A stretch of DNA of 64,000 nucleotides from Gammaproteobacteria bacterium (GTDB lineage Bacteria; Pseudomonadota; Gammaproteobacteria; GCA-001735895). The notes beneath the pieces were generated by a model. The model did not search any database. It had not been told where the DNA came from and was given only the letters and a program-made list of their open reading frames with translations. Position numbers and translations under genes: made by a program. Location of the stretch: NCBI GenBank assembly GCA_029862005.1, contig JAOTYD010000009.1, positions 52,902 through 116,901 on the forward strand, given 5' to 3'. Of this stretch, positions 1-8,994 are shown in pieces. Each line of letters begins with the position of its first letter. The stretch's first letter is position 1.

Positions 1-491
1 TGATCAGCGGCGGTTACCAGGAAAACAGGTTGCGCGGTGGTACCGAAAATGTCGCCGGCATTGTCGGCCTGGGCAAGGCAGCCCAGGTTGCCAGGCTTGA
101 AATGGCGCACAAGAAGCACCATCTTGAACAGCTGAGGGATGTTTTTGAAGCAAAGCTGGAAATCATCCCGGGTAGCGTGGTTTTTGGACAGCAGGAGCCA
201 CGGTTACCGAATACGACTTTTTTCGCGTTGCCTTACTATCACGGAGAGACTCTGCTGATGGAACTGGATCGAGCCGGTTTTGCCCTTTCCAGCGGGTCTG
301 CCTGCCACAGTGCGGTGACTAAACCCAGTCACGTTCTGACCGCCATGGGCGTCGATGACGGCCTGGCTCTGAATGCGATCAGGGTGAGTTTCGGCATGGA
401 CAACAGCCTGCAGGATGTTGAAATGTTAGTGACTAAACTCCAGGAACTGGTAAACCAGTTGCCTGCTGTTATCCGCCAGGTAGCGGTGTAG
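1..491 (+). CDS. Cysteine desulfurase, NifS/IscS family, 3' part
   Basis: PLP enzyme that takes sulfur from cysteine to make a protein persulfide for Fe-S cluster assembly. The gene is cut by the window edge; the frame is open from base 3. The visible end has the cofactor-proximal motif RGGTENVAG and the persulfide loop SSGSACHSA with its cysteine. GTENV and SSGSAC are typical of NifS-like group I desulfurases; housekeeping IscS of E. coli instead has GTLPVHQ, so this may be a second desulfurase rather than the classical IscS. It ends 10 nt before iscA, and no iscU lies between them. Family assignment is firm, the IscS/NifS distinction less so. Confidence 0.9.
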   Translation, partial: ISGGYQENRLRGGTENVAGIVGLGKAAQVARLEMAHKKHHLEQLRDVFEAKLEIIPGSVVFGQQEPRLPNTTFFALPYYHGETLLMELDRAGFALSSGSACHSAVTKPSHVLTAMGVDDGLALNAIRVSFGMDNSLQDVEMLVTKLQELVNQLPAVIRQVAV

Positions 492-501
492 AGAGATTTT
501 A

Positions 502-825
502 ATGGCGATTCATATTAGCGATATAGCAGCCTCACGAGTGCAGCATTTTCTTGCTAACCGCGGCAAGGGTATCGGCTTGCGACTCGGTGTCAAAACGACA
601 GGTTGCTCGGGTCTCGCCTATGTCATCGAATTTGTCGATGAGCTCCAGGATGACGATGAAGTCTTCGAAACCAAGGGCGTTAAGGTAGTCGTGGATAAAA
701 AGAGCCTTGTTTTTCTTGATGGCACGGAAGTTGATTTTGCCAAAGTGGGTCTCAACGAGGGATTCCAGTTTAAAAATCCTAACGCCAAGAATGCCTGTGG
801 TTGTGGTGAGAGCTTTACCGTTTAA
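502..825 (+). CDS. iscA: Iron-sulfur cluster assembly protein IscA
   Basis: A-type carrier that binds iron or a [4Fe-4S]/[2Fe-2S] cluster and passes it to apoproteins. The 107-residue product has the three invariant cysteines at positions 35 (TTGCSGL), 99 and 101 (CGCG near the C terminus), the same numbering as E. coli IscA. It sits 10 nt after the desulfurase and 17 nt before hscB, in the same operon. Length and position exclude the longer SufA/ErpA-like paralogs as the simplest reading. Confidence 0.95.
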   Translation: MAIHISDIAASRVQHFLANRGKGIGLRLGVKTTGCSGLAYVIEFVDELQDDDEVFETKGVKVVVDKKSLVFLDGTEVDFAKVGLNEGFQFKNPNAKNACGCGESFTV

Positions 826-842
826 ACTAAGCCGCCGCTTCC

Positions 843-1382
843 ATGCAGTCCCCTGATTTTAGCCAGACCTACTTCGAGCTATTCGGCCTCGAACCTGCGT
901 TCGATCTCGATGCCAGGGATTTACAGGCTGAACAACAGCGTCTGCAAGCGACCTACCACCCGGATAGATTTATCGGTGCCGATGACCGGGATAAGCGGTT
1001 GTCGACGCAAATAGCATCCTGGGTAAACCAGGCCTATGAAACGCTGCAGGACCCGGTCAAACGTTCGCGCTATCTGCTCGAAATCAGCGGCGCCACTATC
1101 CCCGACGACTCGAGTACCACGTCGGATACCGAGTTTTTGATGGAGCAGATCGAATTGCGAGAAGAAGTTGAATCCTGTCGGCATGGCGATGATCCATTAC
1201 AGCAGTGCCAGCAGATTGAGTCGAAGCTGGCACACAGGGCCAGCGAACTCGCAACCGAGTTCGTCACGCATTTCGAATCGCGCGATCTCGATGCGGCATT
1301 GTTAAGCAGCCGCAAGATGCAGTTTATTCAGCGGATTCAGCACCAGTTGTCCGAACTCCAGTTCGAGTTGGAGGATCACTGA
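843..1382 (+). CDS. hscB: Fe-S cluster co-chaperone HscB
   Basis: J-domain protein that recruits the scaffold IscU to the Hsp70 HscA and stimulates its ATPase. The 179-residue product has an N-terminal J domain with the HPD tripeptide at residues 39-41 (ATYHPDRF) and a C-terminal helical domain that in the family binds IscU. Length is close to the E. coli protein (171). Its stop codon overlaps the hscA start by one base (TGATG), which implies translational coupling. Confidence 0.95.
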   Translation: MQSPDFSQTYFELFGLEPAFDLDARDLQAEQQRLQATYHPDRFIGADDRDKRLSTQIASWVNQAYETLQDPVKRSRYLLEISGATIPDDSSTTSDTEFLMEQIELREEVESCRHGDDPLQQCQQIESKLAHRASELATEFVTHFESRDLDAALLSSRKMQFIQRIQHQLSELQFELEDH

Positions 1383-3253
1383 TGGCCTTGCTGCAGATAT
1401 CCGAACCCGGTGGATCCAGCGCACCACATCAGCACCGTAACTCGGTCGGCATCGATCTGGGCACCACGAATTCACTGGTGGCGACCGTGCGCAGCGGAGA
1501 GGCGGTATGCCTGGCCGATGGAGAGGAACGCAGCCTGCTGCCGTCGGTCGTCCATTTTGGCGACCAGGAAATCCTCACTGGCCACCAGGCATTGTCCTTG
1601 CAGACCCTTGATCCGCTAAATACCGTTTCCTCGATAAAAAGAATGATGGGTAGAGGACGGGAAGACGTCAGCCAGCTCGGTAGTTCCGTGCCTTATCAAT
1701 TCGTGGTCAGCGAAGAAAGTAATGTTCCGAGGATCCGAACCCGAAGCGGCGATTTCAGTGCGGTCGAAATTTCGAGCGAAATTCTAAAAACATTGTCCCG
1801 TCGCGCGGTTCAGAGCACGGGTGGAGATCTCGATGGCGTCGTTATCACCGTGCCTGCTTATTTCGATGATGCCCAGCGTCAGGCGACGCGCGATGCGGCG
1901 AAACTAGCCGGCCTGAACCTGTTCCGGTTATTAAACGAACCGACCGCAGCGGCGGTGGCCTACGGACTGGATCAGCAAAACGATGGATTGATCGCGGTTT
2001 ATGATCTCGGTGGTGGCACCTTCGATATATCGATATTGCGACTTAACAAGGGTGTATTCGAGGTTCTTGCTACCGGGGGTGATTCATCGCTCGGCGGAGA
2101 CGATATGGATCATGCGCTGGGTGAGTGGATAATCGAGCAGGGCGGCTTCACCGGTATCGATGCAGGTCTCGCCCGGAGAATCCTGTTCGCGGCGCGCACT
2201 GCGAAAGAGGCACTTTCGGGCGCCGACTCCGCTGAAATTGTCATCGACCATGAGGGACAGCATTGGAGCGGTGTTGTCGATCGAGACTTGTTCGAAACCC
2301 TGATTGATCCCCTGGTAAAAAGAACACTGAGCGCTTGCCGACGTGCGGTGCGAGATGCCGGAATTTCGAAACACGATATCGGTGAAGTTGTCATGGTCGG
2401 CGGATCTACCCGGGTGCCATTGGTGCAGTTAATGGTAGGCGATTATTTTGAACGCAAGCCGATGTGTGATCTCGATCCTGACCAGGTGGTTGCGCTCGGT
2501 GCCGCAATTCAGGCGGATATACTGGCAGGCAATAAGCCTGGCAGCGATATGCTGTTACTTGATGTACTACCGCTGTCCCTGGGGATAGAGACCATGGGTG
2601 GCCTGAGCGAAAAGATAATCCATCGTAATTCACCGATTCCGGTGACCCGGGCACAGGAGTTCACAACCTTCAAGGATGGTCAGACCGCGATGTCAATTCA
2701 CGTGGTCCAGGGTGAACGCGAACTGGTTTCTGACTGTCGGTCATTGGCGCATTTCGAGTTACGTGGATTTCCACCGATGAATGCTGGTGCCGCCCGCATC
2801 CGTGTGACCTACCAGGTAGATGCCGATGGCCTGATGTCTGTGACGGCCGAGGAACTCACCAGCGGAGTTGCCGCAGATATCGTGGTCAAACCTTCTTATG
2901 GCTTGACCGACACTGAGATCGAATCGATGCTGCGGGACTCGATGGATCATGCCCGTGAGGATATCATGCAACGTATGCTCAGGGAGGAACAGGTCGAAGC
3001 CAGAAGGGTGATTGAAGCGATTGATGCCGCGTTGGCACAGGACGGGGAGATCCTGCTGAGCGAAGCCGAAATCGCGCAAATCCGGCAGCACAGGGACGCA
3101 CTCGATACGGTTATCGATACGGCACCGGCAGACGAACTGAAGCAATTGATCAAGGCGATAGAGGATGCGAGTGAATCTTTTGTTGCGAAACGCATGAACG
3201 CGAGCGTAAAACAGGTGCTCACCGGTAAACAAATTGACGAGGTTGATGTTTGA
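1382..3253 (+). CDS. hscA: Hsp70-type chaperone HscA for Fe-S assembly
   Basis: Specialised Hsp70 that, with HscB, drives cluster release from IscU. The 623-residue protein has the full Hsp70 nucleotide-binding domain: phosphate-1 loop GIDLGTTNS near residue 23, the [11 protein letters not shown] segment, phosphate-2 motif [11 protein letters not shown], and adenosine motif [10 protein letters not shown]. The substrate-binding domain and alpha-helical lid follow from about residue 395. Position between hscB and fdx separates it from DnaK. Overlaps both neighbours by one base. Confidence 0.96.
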   Translation: MALLQISEPGGSSAPHQHRNSVGIDLGTTNSLVATVRSGEAVCLADGEERSLLPSVVHFGDQEILTGHQALSLQTLDPLNTVSSIKRMMGRGREDVSQLGSSVPYQFVVSEESNVPRIRTRSGDFSAVEISSEILKTLSRRAVQSTGGDLDGVVITVPAYFDDAQRQATRDAAKLAGLNLFRLLNEPTAAAVAYGLDQQNDGLIAVYDLGGGTFDISILRLNKGVFEVLATGGDSSLGGDDMDHALGEWIIEQGGFTGIDAGLARRILFAARTAKEALSGADSAEIVIDHEGQHWSGVVDRDLFETLIDPLVKRTLSACRRAVRDAGISKHDIGEVVMVGGSTRVPLVQLMVGDYFERKPMCDLDPDQVVALGAAIQADILAGNKPGSDMLLLDVLPLSLGIETMGGLSEKIIHRNSPIPVTRAQEFTTFKDGQTAMSIHVVQGERELVSDCRSLAHFELRGFPPMNAGAARIRVTYQVDADGLMSVTAEELTSGVAADIVVKPSYGLTDTEIESMLRDSMDHAREDIMQRMLREEQVEARRVIEAIDAALAQDGEILLSEAEIAQIRQHRDALDTVIDTAPADELKQLIKAIEDASESFVAKRMNASVKQVLTGKQIDEVDV

Positions 3254-3591
3254 TGACCAAGGTCACCATACTACCCCATGAGGAAATTTGCCCCGAGGGT
3301 GCAGATATAGAGGTGGAACCCGGTATCAGCTTATGCGATGCGATGTTGAGCAACGGTATCGAGATTGAGCATGCCTGTGAAAAATCCTGCGCCTGCACAA
3401 CTTGCCATGTATACGTGCGCGAGGGTTTTAATTCGCTCGAAGAATCCAGTGAAGATGAAGATGACTATCTCGACAAGGCCTGGGGGCTGGACATGGATTC
3501 GCGCCTGAGTTGCCAGGCAATCGTCGCAGATGAACCATTGACTATCGAGATACCGAAATACACCATCAACATGGTGTCCGAAAATCACTAG
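3253..3591 (+). CDS. fdx: [2Fe-2S] ferredoxin, Isc type
   Basis: Adrenodoxin-type ferredoxin that supplies electrons to cluster assembly. I take the ATG at 3253, which overlaps the hscA stop by one base (TGATG); a TTG one codon upstream is possible but less likely. With this start the cluster ligands are C42, C48, C51 and C87, identical in number to E. coli Fdx, with the extra C46 also present. The 112-residue length is normal. Part of the isc operon, 9 nt before iscX. Confidence 0.95.
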   Translation: MTKVTILPHEEICPEGADIEVEPGISLCDAMLSNGIEIEHACEKSCACTTCHVYVREGFNSLEESSEDEDDYLDKAWGLDMDSRLSCQAIVADEPLTIEIPKYTINMVSENH

Positions 3592-3600
3592 GAGCAAATC

Positions 3601-3801
3601 ATGAGTCTTAAGTGGACCGATACACTGGATATAGCCATTGAACTGGCCGAGACACATACCGATGTTGATCCGCAGTATGTACGTTTTACCGACCTCCACG
3701 CATGGGTCTGCGCGCTTGAAGATTTTGATGATGATCCCAATCATTCGAATGAAAAGATCCTTGAGGCCATCCAGATGGCCTGGATCGAAGAGGCTGATTG
3801 A
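3601..3801 (+). CDS. iscX: IscX, Fe-S assembly accessory protein
   Basis: Small acidic protein that binds IscS and iron and tunes cluster assembly. The 66-residue product matches the family in length and in landmarks: an N-terminal WTD motif, the DP-x-x-V-RFTDLH-W-V segment around residues 23-36, the acidic FDDDP patch and a C-terminal AW-x-EEAD. It is the last gene of the isc operon; no strong intrinsic terminator is visible just after it. Confidence 0.95.
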   Translation: MSLKWTDTLDIAIELAETHTDVDPQYVRFTDLHAWVCALEDFDDDPNHSNEKILEAIQMAWIEEAD

Positions 3802-4005
3802 TGGATTAGATTCAAGCGCCATCCCTCATTTCAGGTTGATGACGCCATTCTCTCTGGTAATCAACTACTTTCAGTGTGTTTTTAACGTGATTTAGATGCT
3901 TTTTTCAACAATGTGAATTATTTTTTTTAGTTAGTTTTTTTTCGATTAAGCCCTAACTTACAGTATTTTAAGAATTAAACTTAAAGTGCTTTCTCACTAA
4001 AGAGC

Positions 4006-4021
4006 TGTGAAGAGCGTCACA
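4006..4021. promoter_or_regulatory. Crp/Vfr/Clp-type binding site upstream of rpfF
   Basis: TGTGA-AGAGCG-TCACA is a perfect match to the Crp family core palindrome TGTGA-N6-TCACA. It lies about 172 nt before the rpfF start. Xanthomonas Clp, a c-di-GMP-responsive Crp homolog in the DSF cascade, recognises the same kind of sequence; which family member acts here cannot be told from the window. Confidence 0.6.
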
Positions 4022-4092
4022 GTTCGCTTGCAATCATCTCCGGTTTCGGTAAATTACAACTCATAATCCATGGATTAAATAAAGTGGATAAG

Positions 4093-4125
4093 GCGCTGAA
4101 ATTAAAGAAATTTCGTTATCAGCGC
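4093..4125 (+). promoter_or_regulatory. Inverted repeat in the rpfF leader
   Basis: GCGCTGA (4093-4099) pairs with TCAGCGC (4119-4125). An inner, partly exclusive pairing GAAATT/AATTTC (4098-4103 with 4109-4114) could form instead. If transcribed this is a 5' UTR hairpin 70-100 nt before rpfF. Function unknown; it could equally be a protein-binding site. Confidence 0.35.
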
Positions 4126-4192
4126 AAATTACCAAAGCTATTCTCGAACGCAATGTTCGGGCGGAAGACATCGATAATAGGAGAGAAGCACC

Positions 4193-5071
4193 ATGAGTAA
4201 CGTAGCATACATCAGTGAAGTTGCGGCTGAACGGCAAACCTACGCTAGGGAATCCCAGTTAAAAACCTACTACGATACCAGAAACCGGATTATCTGGCTT
4301 CTGATGAAGGGCGCACCACGCCCGGCGTTCACGTTAAAGCTGCTGAACGAAATTACTAGTCAAATCAAGACCGTTCAGCAGGACATGGCGGAAAGCGATG
4401 GCGAAAAATACGATTTTCTCGTCCTCGGTTCCGACATCGAAGGCGTATTCAATCTGGGCGGCGATCTCGACCAGTTCTGCCAGTATATCCGTAATCGCGA
4501 CAGGGACGGGCTGCTCAGATATGCGAAGCTTAGTATCGATCTCGTGTATCAAAACCTGGTCCATTTTGGCGCGGATATGAAGAGCATTTCGCTGATACAG
4601 GGCGATGCGCTGGGCGGCGGTTTCGAAGCGGCGTTTTCCGCCAACATCGTGGTAGCCGAGCGCGGCACCAAATGTGGATTGCCCGAGGTTCTTTTCAATA
4701 TGTTCCCCGGCATGGGCGCCTTTTCGATTCTGTCGAGAAAGATCGGTTTCGCCGCGGCGGAAAAGATGATCATGAGCGGCGGCGTCTACAGCGCGGAAAA
4801 ACTCTACGATATGGGTCTGGTTGACATACTGGCGGAAAAAGGCGAGGGCGAGGTCGCGATATACCAGTATATCAAGTCCACCCAACGATCGAATAACGCC
4901 TATCGCTCGATGCAGCAGGTCAAGGATATCTGTAACCAGGTAAGCTATCAGGAATTGATAGATATCGGGACAGTATGGGCCGATGCGGCGCTTAAACTCA
5001 GCGAGAAGGATCTACGCATGATGCAGCGCCTGGTCCGCCGGCAGAACAACCGCATGCAGGAAAGCGTCTAG
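4193..5071 (+). CDS. rpfF: DSF synthase RpfF (crotonase family)
   Basis: Makes the cis-2-unsaturated fatty acid 'diffusible signal factor' used in quorum sensing, by acyl-ACP hydrolysis and dehydration. The 292-residue product is a crotonase-fold protein with GDALGGGFEAAFSA and GLPEVLFNMFPGMGAFS, hallmark RpfF sequences. Two glutamates, E145 and E165, have the same 20-residue spacing as the catalytic E141/E161 of Xanthomonas RpfF. A ribosome site (GGAGAG) precedes the ATG. It is convergent with rpfC, 4 nt away, exactly the Xanthomonas arrangement. An ordinary enoyl-CoA hydratase is unlikely given the motifs and neighbours. Confidence 0.93.
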   Translation: MSNVAYISEVAAERQTYARESQLKTYYDTRNRIIWLLMKGAPRPAFTLKLLNEITSQIKTVQQDMAESDGEKYDFLVLGSDIEGVFNLGGDLDQFCQYIRNRDRDGLLRYAKLSIDLVYQNLVHFGADMKSISLIQGDALGGGFEAAFSANIVVAERGTKCGLPEVLFNMFPGMGAFSILSRKIGFAAAEKMIMSGGVYSAEKLYDMGLVDILAEKGEGEVAIYQYIKSTQRSNNAYRSMQQVKDICNQVSYQELIDIGTVWADAALKLSEKDLRMMQRLVRRQNNRMQESV

Positions 5072-5075
5072 CAGG

Positions 5076-7643
5076 CTAGCGCTCAGGTAATTTCTTCGAA
5101 TATATGTTGTCTTCTTCGACCGTCGCTGCATTGTTCAATGCAGCGACGGTCCTTTCAAAAACTTCCGCGATCTGCTCGCTCATCTGCTTGATCTTTTTGC
5201 TGCCCATATCGTAGGGCTTTAATGCTTCCCCTCCCAGGCATACCTCTACCAGCCGGTTGGCACCCAGTTCGGTCGCCGAGCCCTTGAGCGCATGCAGATG
5301 TTCGCGGTACTCGAGGTAGTCGTCATACATGGATTTCTTGATGTCCAGCACGTGCTGCGCGCCTTCCTTCTCGAAATTATTTAGCAGCGTTTTGATGAAA
5401 TCAGGATCATCGCCGAGTACGTCGAGTTCGTGCAAAATGATATTGTCGAACCATTCGGACTCGTTGTAGTTGCTGCGTAACTGGGTCCTGGATTCCCGAG
5501 GCGCGGGTTTTTCCATTGTCTTGGCTTTGCGGGTATTTTTCGACAGCGAAGCAATACACTCGAGAAGTCCGCGGGCGTCGATCGGCTTGGTGAGGAACCG
5601 GTTCGCACCGGCAGCCAGTGACTTCTCGCGGGCATCGGGCGTGGCGTCGGCGGTCAGCATGATGACCGGTAACTGACCGCCGGTATCCATGAAGCGCAGC
5701 GACTGCACCACCTCGACACCCGAGACTTCGGGCATGTTCATGTCGAGGATGAGCATGTCGATCTGGTCCAGTTCATCGGACAGTATATCCAGAGCTTTTT
5801 CACCAGTATCGGCGATGCGCACGTTATGGCCCGCGTTGCGCAGGATGCCGTTGATGACCTGCTGGTTCACCTGGTTGTCTTCCGCGACCAGGATATTCAA
5901 CGTCGATACACCGGCCTGCTTGGCGTAATGCTCGGCCATAGTGACGATCTTGCTGTCGTTCAAGTTCACGCTCTGCGCCGCGTGCAATGCGTTGAACAGG
6001 AGTCGTTTCTCTTCGGGATTAGCGATTGTCGATATGTAGTAATGGTTCGAACGGTTGGCGTCGATCATGGTATCGGACGAATTGATCAACACCATGGAAG
6101 TATTTTCCAGTAAACCCTCGGACTTCACCATTTGCGCGAACTGCACTGCGTTGATATCGATCAGGCAGTCCTGGTCGACCACAATCGTCTCGTAGGGATT
6201 GTCGTCATCGTCCGCCTGGATCATCTGCGACAGGGCGCGGCTCGAGGTGCGTACCCAGTCGAAATTGGCTTGCCATTGTTTGAGCGCAGGTCTGATCACG
6301 CTGGCGGTATCCTCACCTGACAGCAGCAATACGTGGTTTTCGGAAATACTGATTTCCGGGTTGGTGCTCGCCAGGAACGGAAGTTCGAACCAGAAAGTGG
6401 AACCCTTTCCGACCTCGCTGACGACGCCGACTTCACCGTGCATCAACTCGACCAGTTCCTTCGATATCGTTGTTCCGAGCCCGGTGCCGTCGAATGTTCG
6501 ACTGGTGCCGGCGTCGGCCTGGGTGAAATCGTCGAAGATCTTGCCGAGGTCCTCCTCGGCGATGCCGATGCCGGTATCGACGATTTCGAAACGAATCCGC
6601 GGTGCCGACACAGTGCCCCCGATTAACCCCACCGACAGGATCACCGAACCCCTCTCGGTAAACTTGATCGCGTTATTAACCAGGTTGATGAGCACCTGGC
6701 GCAGATGTTGCTGATCGCCCTTGAGCGCGAACGGGGTTTCCGGATCGAAATTACAGGACACCGTTAAATTCTTTTTTTCGCCCATCGGCGCAAGCATGAA
6801 AATCACCGAGTTGACAAGCCCGTGCAGGTCGAAATCCCTGGATTCGATGATGATCTTGCCGGCCTCGATCTTGGCTATATCGAGCACGTTCTCGATCAGT
6901 TCCAGCAACGTGTTGGCCGAATTGTGCATCGTGTTGACGAGTTCCTGCTGTTCGTTGTTCAGCTTGGTTTCGCGCAGCAGATCACCCATGCCGATGACGC
7001 CGTTCAGCGGTGTTCTGAGTTCGTGTGACATGTTGGCGAGAAAGCGGCTCTTGGCCTCGTTGGCCTGCTTGGCCATGTCCACCGCGGCGTGCAGTTTCTT
7101 GATCAGGAAACTGGCGTAAATCGGCAACAGGCAAATTGTCAGTAGCAGGCTGACACCGAAGATGTGGTGTTGTTGCCAATAGTCGCCCCAGATGACGACC
7201 GCGGAAAAGCCGAGAATGGCGATGGCCTGTGAAATGTAGAGATTGGTGAGGCCGTAGCGAAAGCCGTTGCCGAGGATAACCCAGGGATAAATCACGAAAA
7301 ATAGCACAGTTTCGGCACCAGAGTGGTACATCAGCCACGACAGCAGACCCATGTCCAGCACTGCGCCGCAAATCCGTCTGAACTGCGATGGCACTGGCTT
7401 AATGACAATTGCGGTAAAAATCGCCAGAGCAGACGTGTAATAGATAATGCACATCAGCCCCACCAGCGAAGTGAGCGTATTGACGAAGGTTTCGCCCTGG
7501 TTCCAGGGGATAAAGACGTAACCAATTACGATGAAACTGATCGCGAGTCTCAGCTTGGCCTGTTCTGGTTCAGAGTCGCCGGTGCCTTTTAGTCTTCTGT
7601 TTAATCGACCAAAAAAACTGGAATTTATTTCAGTGGAGGCCAT
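5076..7643 (-). CDS. rpfC: RpfC-type hybrid sensor kinase for DSF
   Basis: Membrane sensor predicted to perceive DSF and phosphorylate RpfG. Order in the 855-residue protein: about five membrane segments (35-185); HisKA with phospho-acceptor H207 (FLANMSHELRTPLNG); HATPase with NNAIKF, DTGIG and GTGLGTT (310-425); a degenerate receiver-like segment (435-560); a full receiver with D634 (LILDMNMPE); and a C-terminal HPt domain with H784 (HALKGSATELG). Xanthomonas RpfC is shorter (726) and has one receiver. The gene is 21 nt downstream of rpfG on the same strand, so the two probably form an operon. Confidence 0.9.
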   Translation of the reverse strand: MASTEINSSFFGRLNRRLKGTGDSEPEQAKLRLAISFIVIGYVFIPWNQGETFVNTLTSLVGLMCIIYYTSALAIFTAIVIKPVPSQFRRICGAVLDMGLLSWLMYHSGAETVLFFVIYPWVILGNGFRYGLTNLYISQAIAILGFSAVVIWGDYWQQHHIFGVSLLLTICLLPIYASFLIKKLHAAVDMAKQANEAKSRFLANMSHELRTPLNGVIGMGDLLRETKLNNEQQELVNTMHNSANTLLELIENVLDIAKIEAGKIIIESRDFDLHGLVNSVIFMLAPMGEKKNLTVSCNFDPETPFALKGDQQHLRQVLINLVNNAIKFTERGSVILSVGLIGGTVSAPRIRFEIVDTGIGIAEEDLGKIFDDFTQADAGTSRTFDGTGLGTTISKELVELMHGEVGVVSEVGKGSTFWFELPFLASTNPEISISENHVLLLSGEDTASVIRPALKQWQANFDWVRTSSRALSQMIQADDDDNPYETIVVDQDCLIDINAVQFAQMVKSEGLLENTSMVLINSSDTMIDANRSNHYYISTIANPEEKRLLFNALHAAQSVNLNDSKIVTMAEHYAKQAGVSTLNILVAEDNQVNQQVINGILRNAGHNVRIADTGEKALDILSDELDQIDMLILDMNMPEVSGVEVVQSLRFMDTGGQLPVIMLTADATPDAREKSLAAGANRFLTKPIDARGLLECIASLSKNTRKAKTMEKPAPRESRTQLRSNYNESEWFDNIILHELDVLGDDPDFIKTLLNNFEKEGAQHVLDIKKSMYDDYLEYREHLHALKGSATELGANRLVEVCLGGEALKPYDMGSKKIKQMSEQIAEVFERTVAALNNAATVEEDNIYSKKLPER

Positions 7644-7664
7644 CAGGAAAAGTGGCGACAGCTA

Positions 7665-8807
7665 CTAACCGTCGCTGAAAGTATCATGGATTTTAGTAAT
7701 CGTGTCTAAACGTTCGAAAAAGGCTTCAACACAAATCGGGTCGAACTGGGTGCCCGCATGCTTGTGCAGGTAATCCTGGGCATCCTTGGCATCCCAGGCG
7801 CGTTTATAGGGTCTGGCTGAAACCAGCGCATCATATACATCCGCCACTGTGACGATACGTGCCACCAGCGGAATGTCTTTACCCGAAATACCGTTTGGAT
7901 AGCCGCTGCCATCAAAACGCTCGTGGTGATTGAGCGCAATAATCGAGCCTGTCTGGATATAGCGCGACTGGCTGTGCGATAAAATCGAGTGGCCGATAAT
8001 GGTATGCTGCTGCATGGTCATCCACTCGGTCGGTTCGAATTTGCCGGGTTTGAGCAGGATCCTGTCCTGGATCCCAATCTTACCGATGTCGTGCATCGGC
8101 GCGGCATACTCGATTTCGTCACACTCTTTTTCGCTGAGGCCAAGGGCTTCGGCGATCTCGCGTGAATACCTGGCCATGCGCACAACATGATTCCCGGTCA
8201 CCTCGTCGCGGTATTCCCCCGCCTTGGCGAGGCGCAGCAGGGTTTCATGTTCTCGCGAGACGATCTGCTGGGTCGCAACTTCAACCTGACGTGCCAACCA
8301 GTCGGCGCGATCCTGGATGATGGATTGCTGTTCATGCAGTTTGAGTAGATTACGACAGCTGGTGCGGCATTCGATCTGATCGATTGGACGAGTCAGAAAT
8401 GCCGTTGCCCCGGCTTCCAGGGCATCGTAACGGACCGATTTCTCGCTCACCACGGTAATCATCATGATCGGGATATCCTGGCAGGCCGACCTGGTACGAA
8501 TTTGCTTGATCAGCTCGACGCCATTAATATCGGGCATGCGATAGTCTGTAATGATTAAATCTGGATGGTTGTGATCTAACCAGTGCAGTGCTTCGAGCGG
8601 GTTGGCAAATGATTCGATACTGACATCGTCTTCGGCTTGCTGAATTATCTTTGCGAGGATGGTTCGACCGGTTGATTCATCGTCGACGATTAACACCTTA
8701 CGCTGGCGCCGAAGAATGCTGAGTCGACGGGCGTTTTCATAAGGTTCGATATTTGAGCCCTTTGGAATATCGGTTTTTTTATCTGTGCTCGAAATCAATT
8801 CTCTCAC
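7665..8807 (-). CDS. rpfG: RpfG-type response regulator, c-di-GMP phosphodiesterase
   Basis: Receiver plus HD-GYP protein that degrades c-di-GMP on activation by RpfC. The receiver (residues 37-150) has the acidic pair VDDE and phospho-acceptor D88 (IITDYRMPDING); the usual conserved lysine is arginine (FLTRPID, R140). The HD-GYP domain (about 185-370) has HD at 239-240 (MHDIGKIGI) and the full HHERFDGSGYP signature, so hydrolysis is expected. The start is a GTG with only a weak ribosome site; a later start would still keep the receiver. First gene of the leftward rpfG-rpfC operon; the rpfH gene found in Xanthomonas is absent. Confidence 0.92.
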   Translation of the reverse strand: MRELISSTDKKTDIPKGSNIEPYENARRLSILRRQRKVLIVDDESTGRTILAKIIQQAEDDVSIESFANPLEALHWLDHNHPDLIITDYRMPDINGVELIKQIRTRSACQDIPIMMITVVSEKSVRYDALEAGATAFLTRPIDQIECRTSCRNLLKLHEQQSIIQDRADWLARQVEVATQQIVSREHETLLRLAKAGEYRDEVTGNHVVRMARYSREIAEALGLSEKECDEIEYAAPMHDIGKIGIQDRILLKPGKFEPTEWMTMQQHTIIGHSILSHSQSRYIQTGSIIALNHHERFDGSGYPNGISGKDIPLVARIVTVADVYDALVSARPYKRAWDAKDAQDYLHKHAGTQFDPICVEAFFERLDTITKIHDTFSDG

Positions 8808-8994
8808 CCCATATCGATCCAGAGAGGATCGCGCATAGTAGCAATATCAATGACTTATGTCGCTTTTTTAAACGTTGCTTTATGAGCTTGGTTATAAACT
8901 GCAGCTTATCTGTTAAGTAATGTTATTCAATAAAATCAAACTGCTGTGAGACATACATCTCAAACTGGATGAAAATCCAGTAATATCGGTAAAT
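8808..8994. promoter_or_regulatory. Divergent control region with two small palindromes
   Basis: Lies between rpfG (left) and the DUF192 gene (right). CGATCC-AGAGA-GGATCG (8815-8831) sits right before the rpfG start. ACTGGAT-GAAA-ATCCAGT (8964-8981) lies just before the DUF192 gene and forms a 7-bp stem with a GAAA loop. Both are seen directly; roles are unknown. Confidence 0.4.

Larger units (their letters stand above)
3802..4192. other. 391-nt AT-rich intergenic region, rpfF control region
   Basis: Separates iscX from rpfF. The first half is very AT-rich. It contains a perfect Crp-type palindrome (4006-4021) and, closer to rpfF, an inverted repeat GCGCTGA/TCAGCGC (4093-4099 with 4119-4125) that encloses a GAAATT/AATTTC pair, then a small CGAAC-GCAAT-GTTCG hairpin at 4145-4159. 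I see no credible gene here. Confidence 0.7.

Noticed and set aside
3331..3822. 163-residue minus-strand frame across fdx and iscX
   Set aside because: Opposite two certain genes, no domain.
4334..4885. 183-residue minus-strand frame inside rpfF
   Set aside because: Antisense to a conserved gene; no ribosome site or domain.
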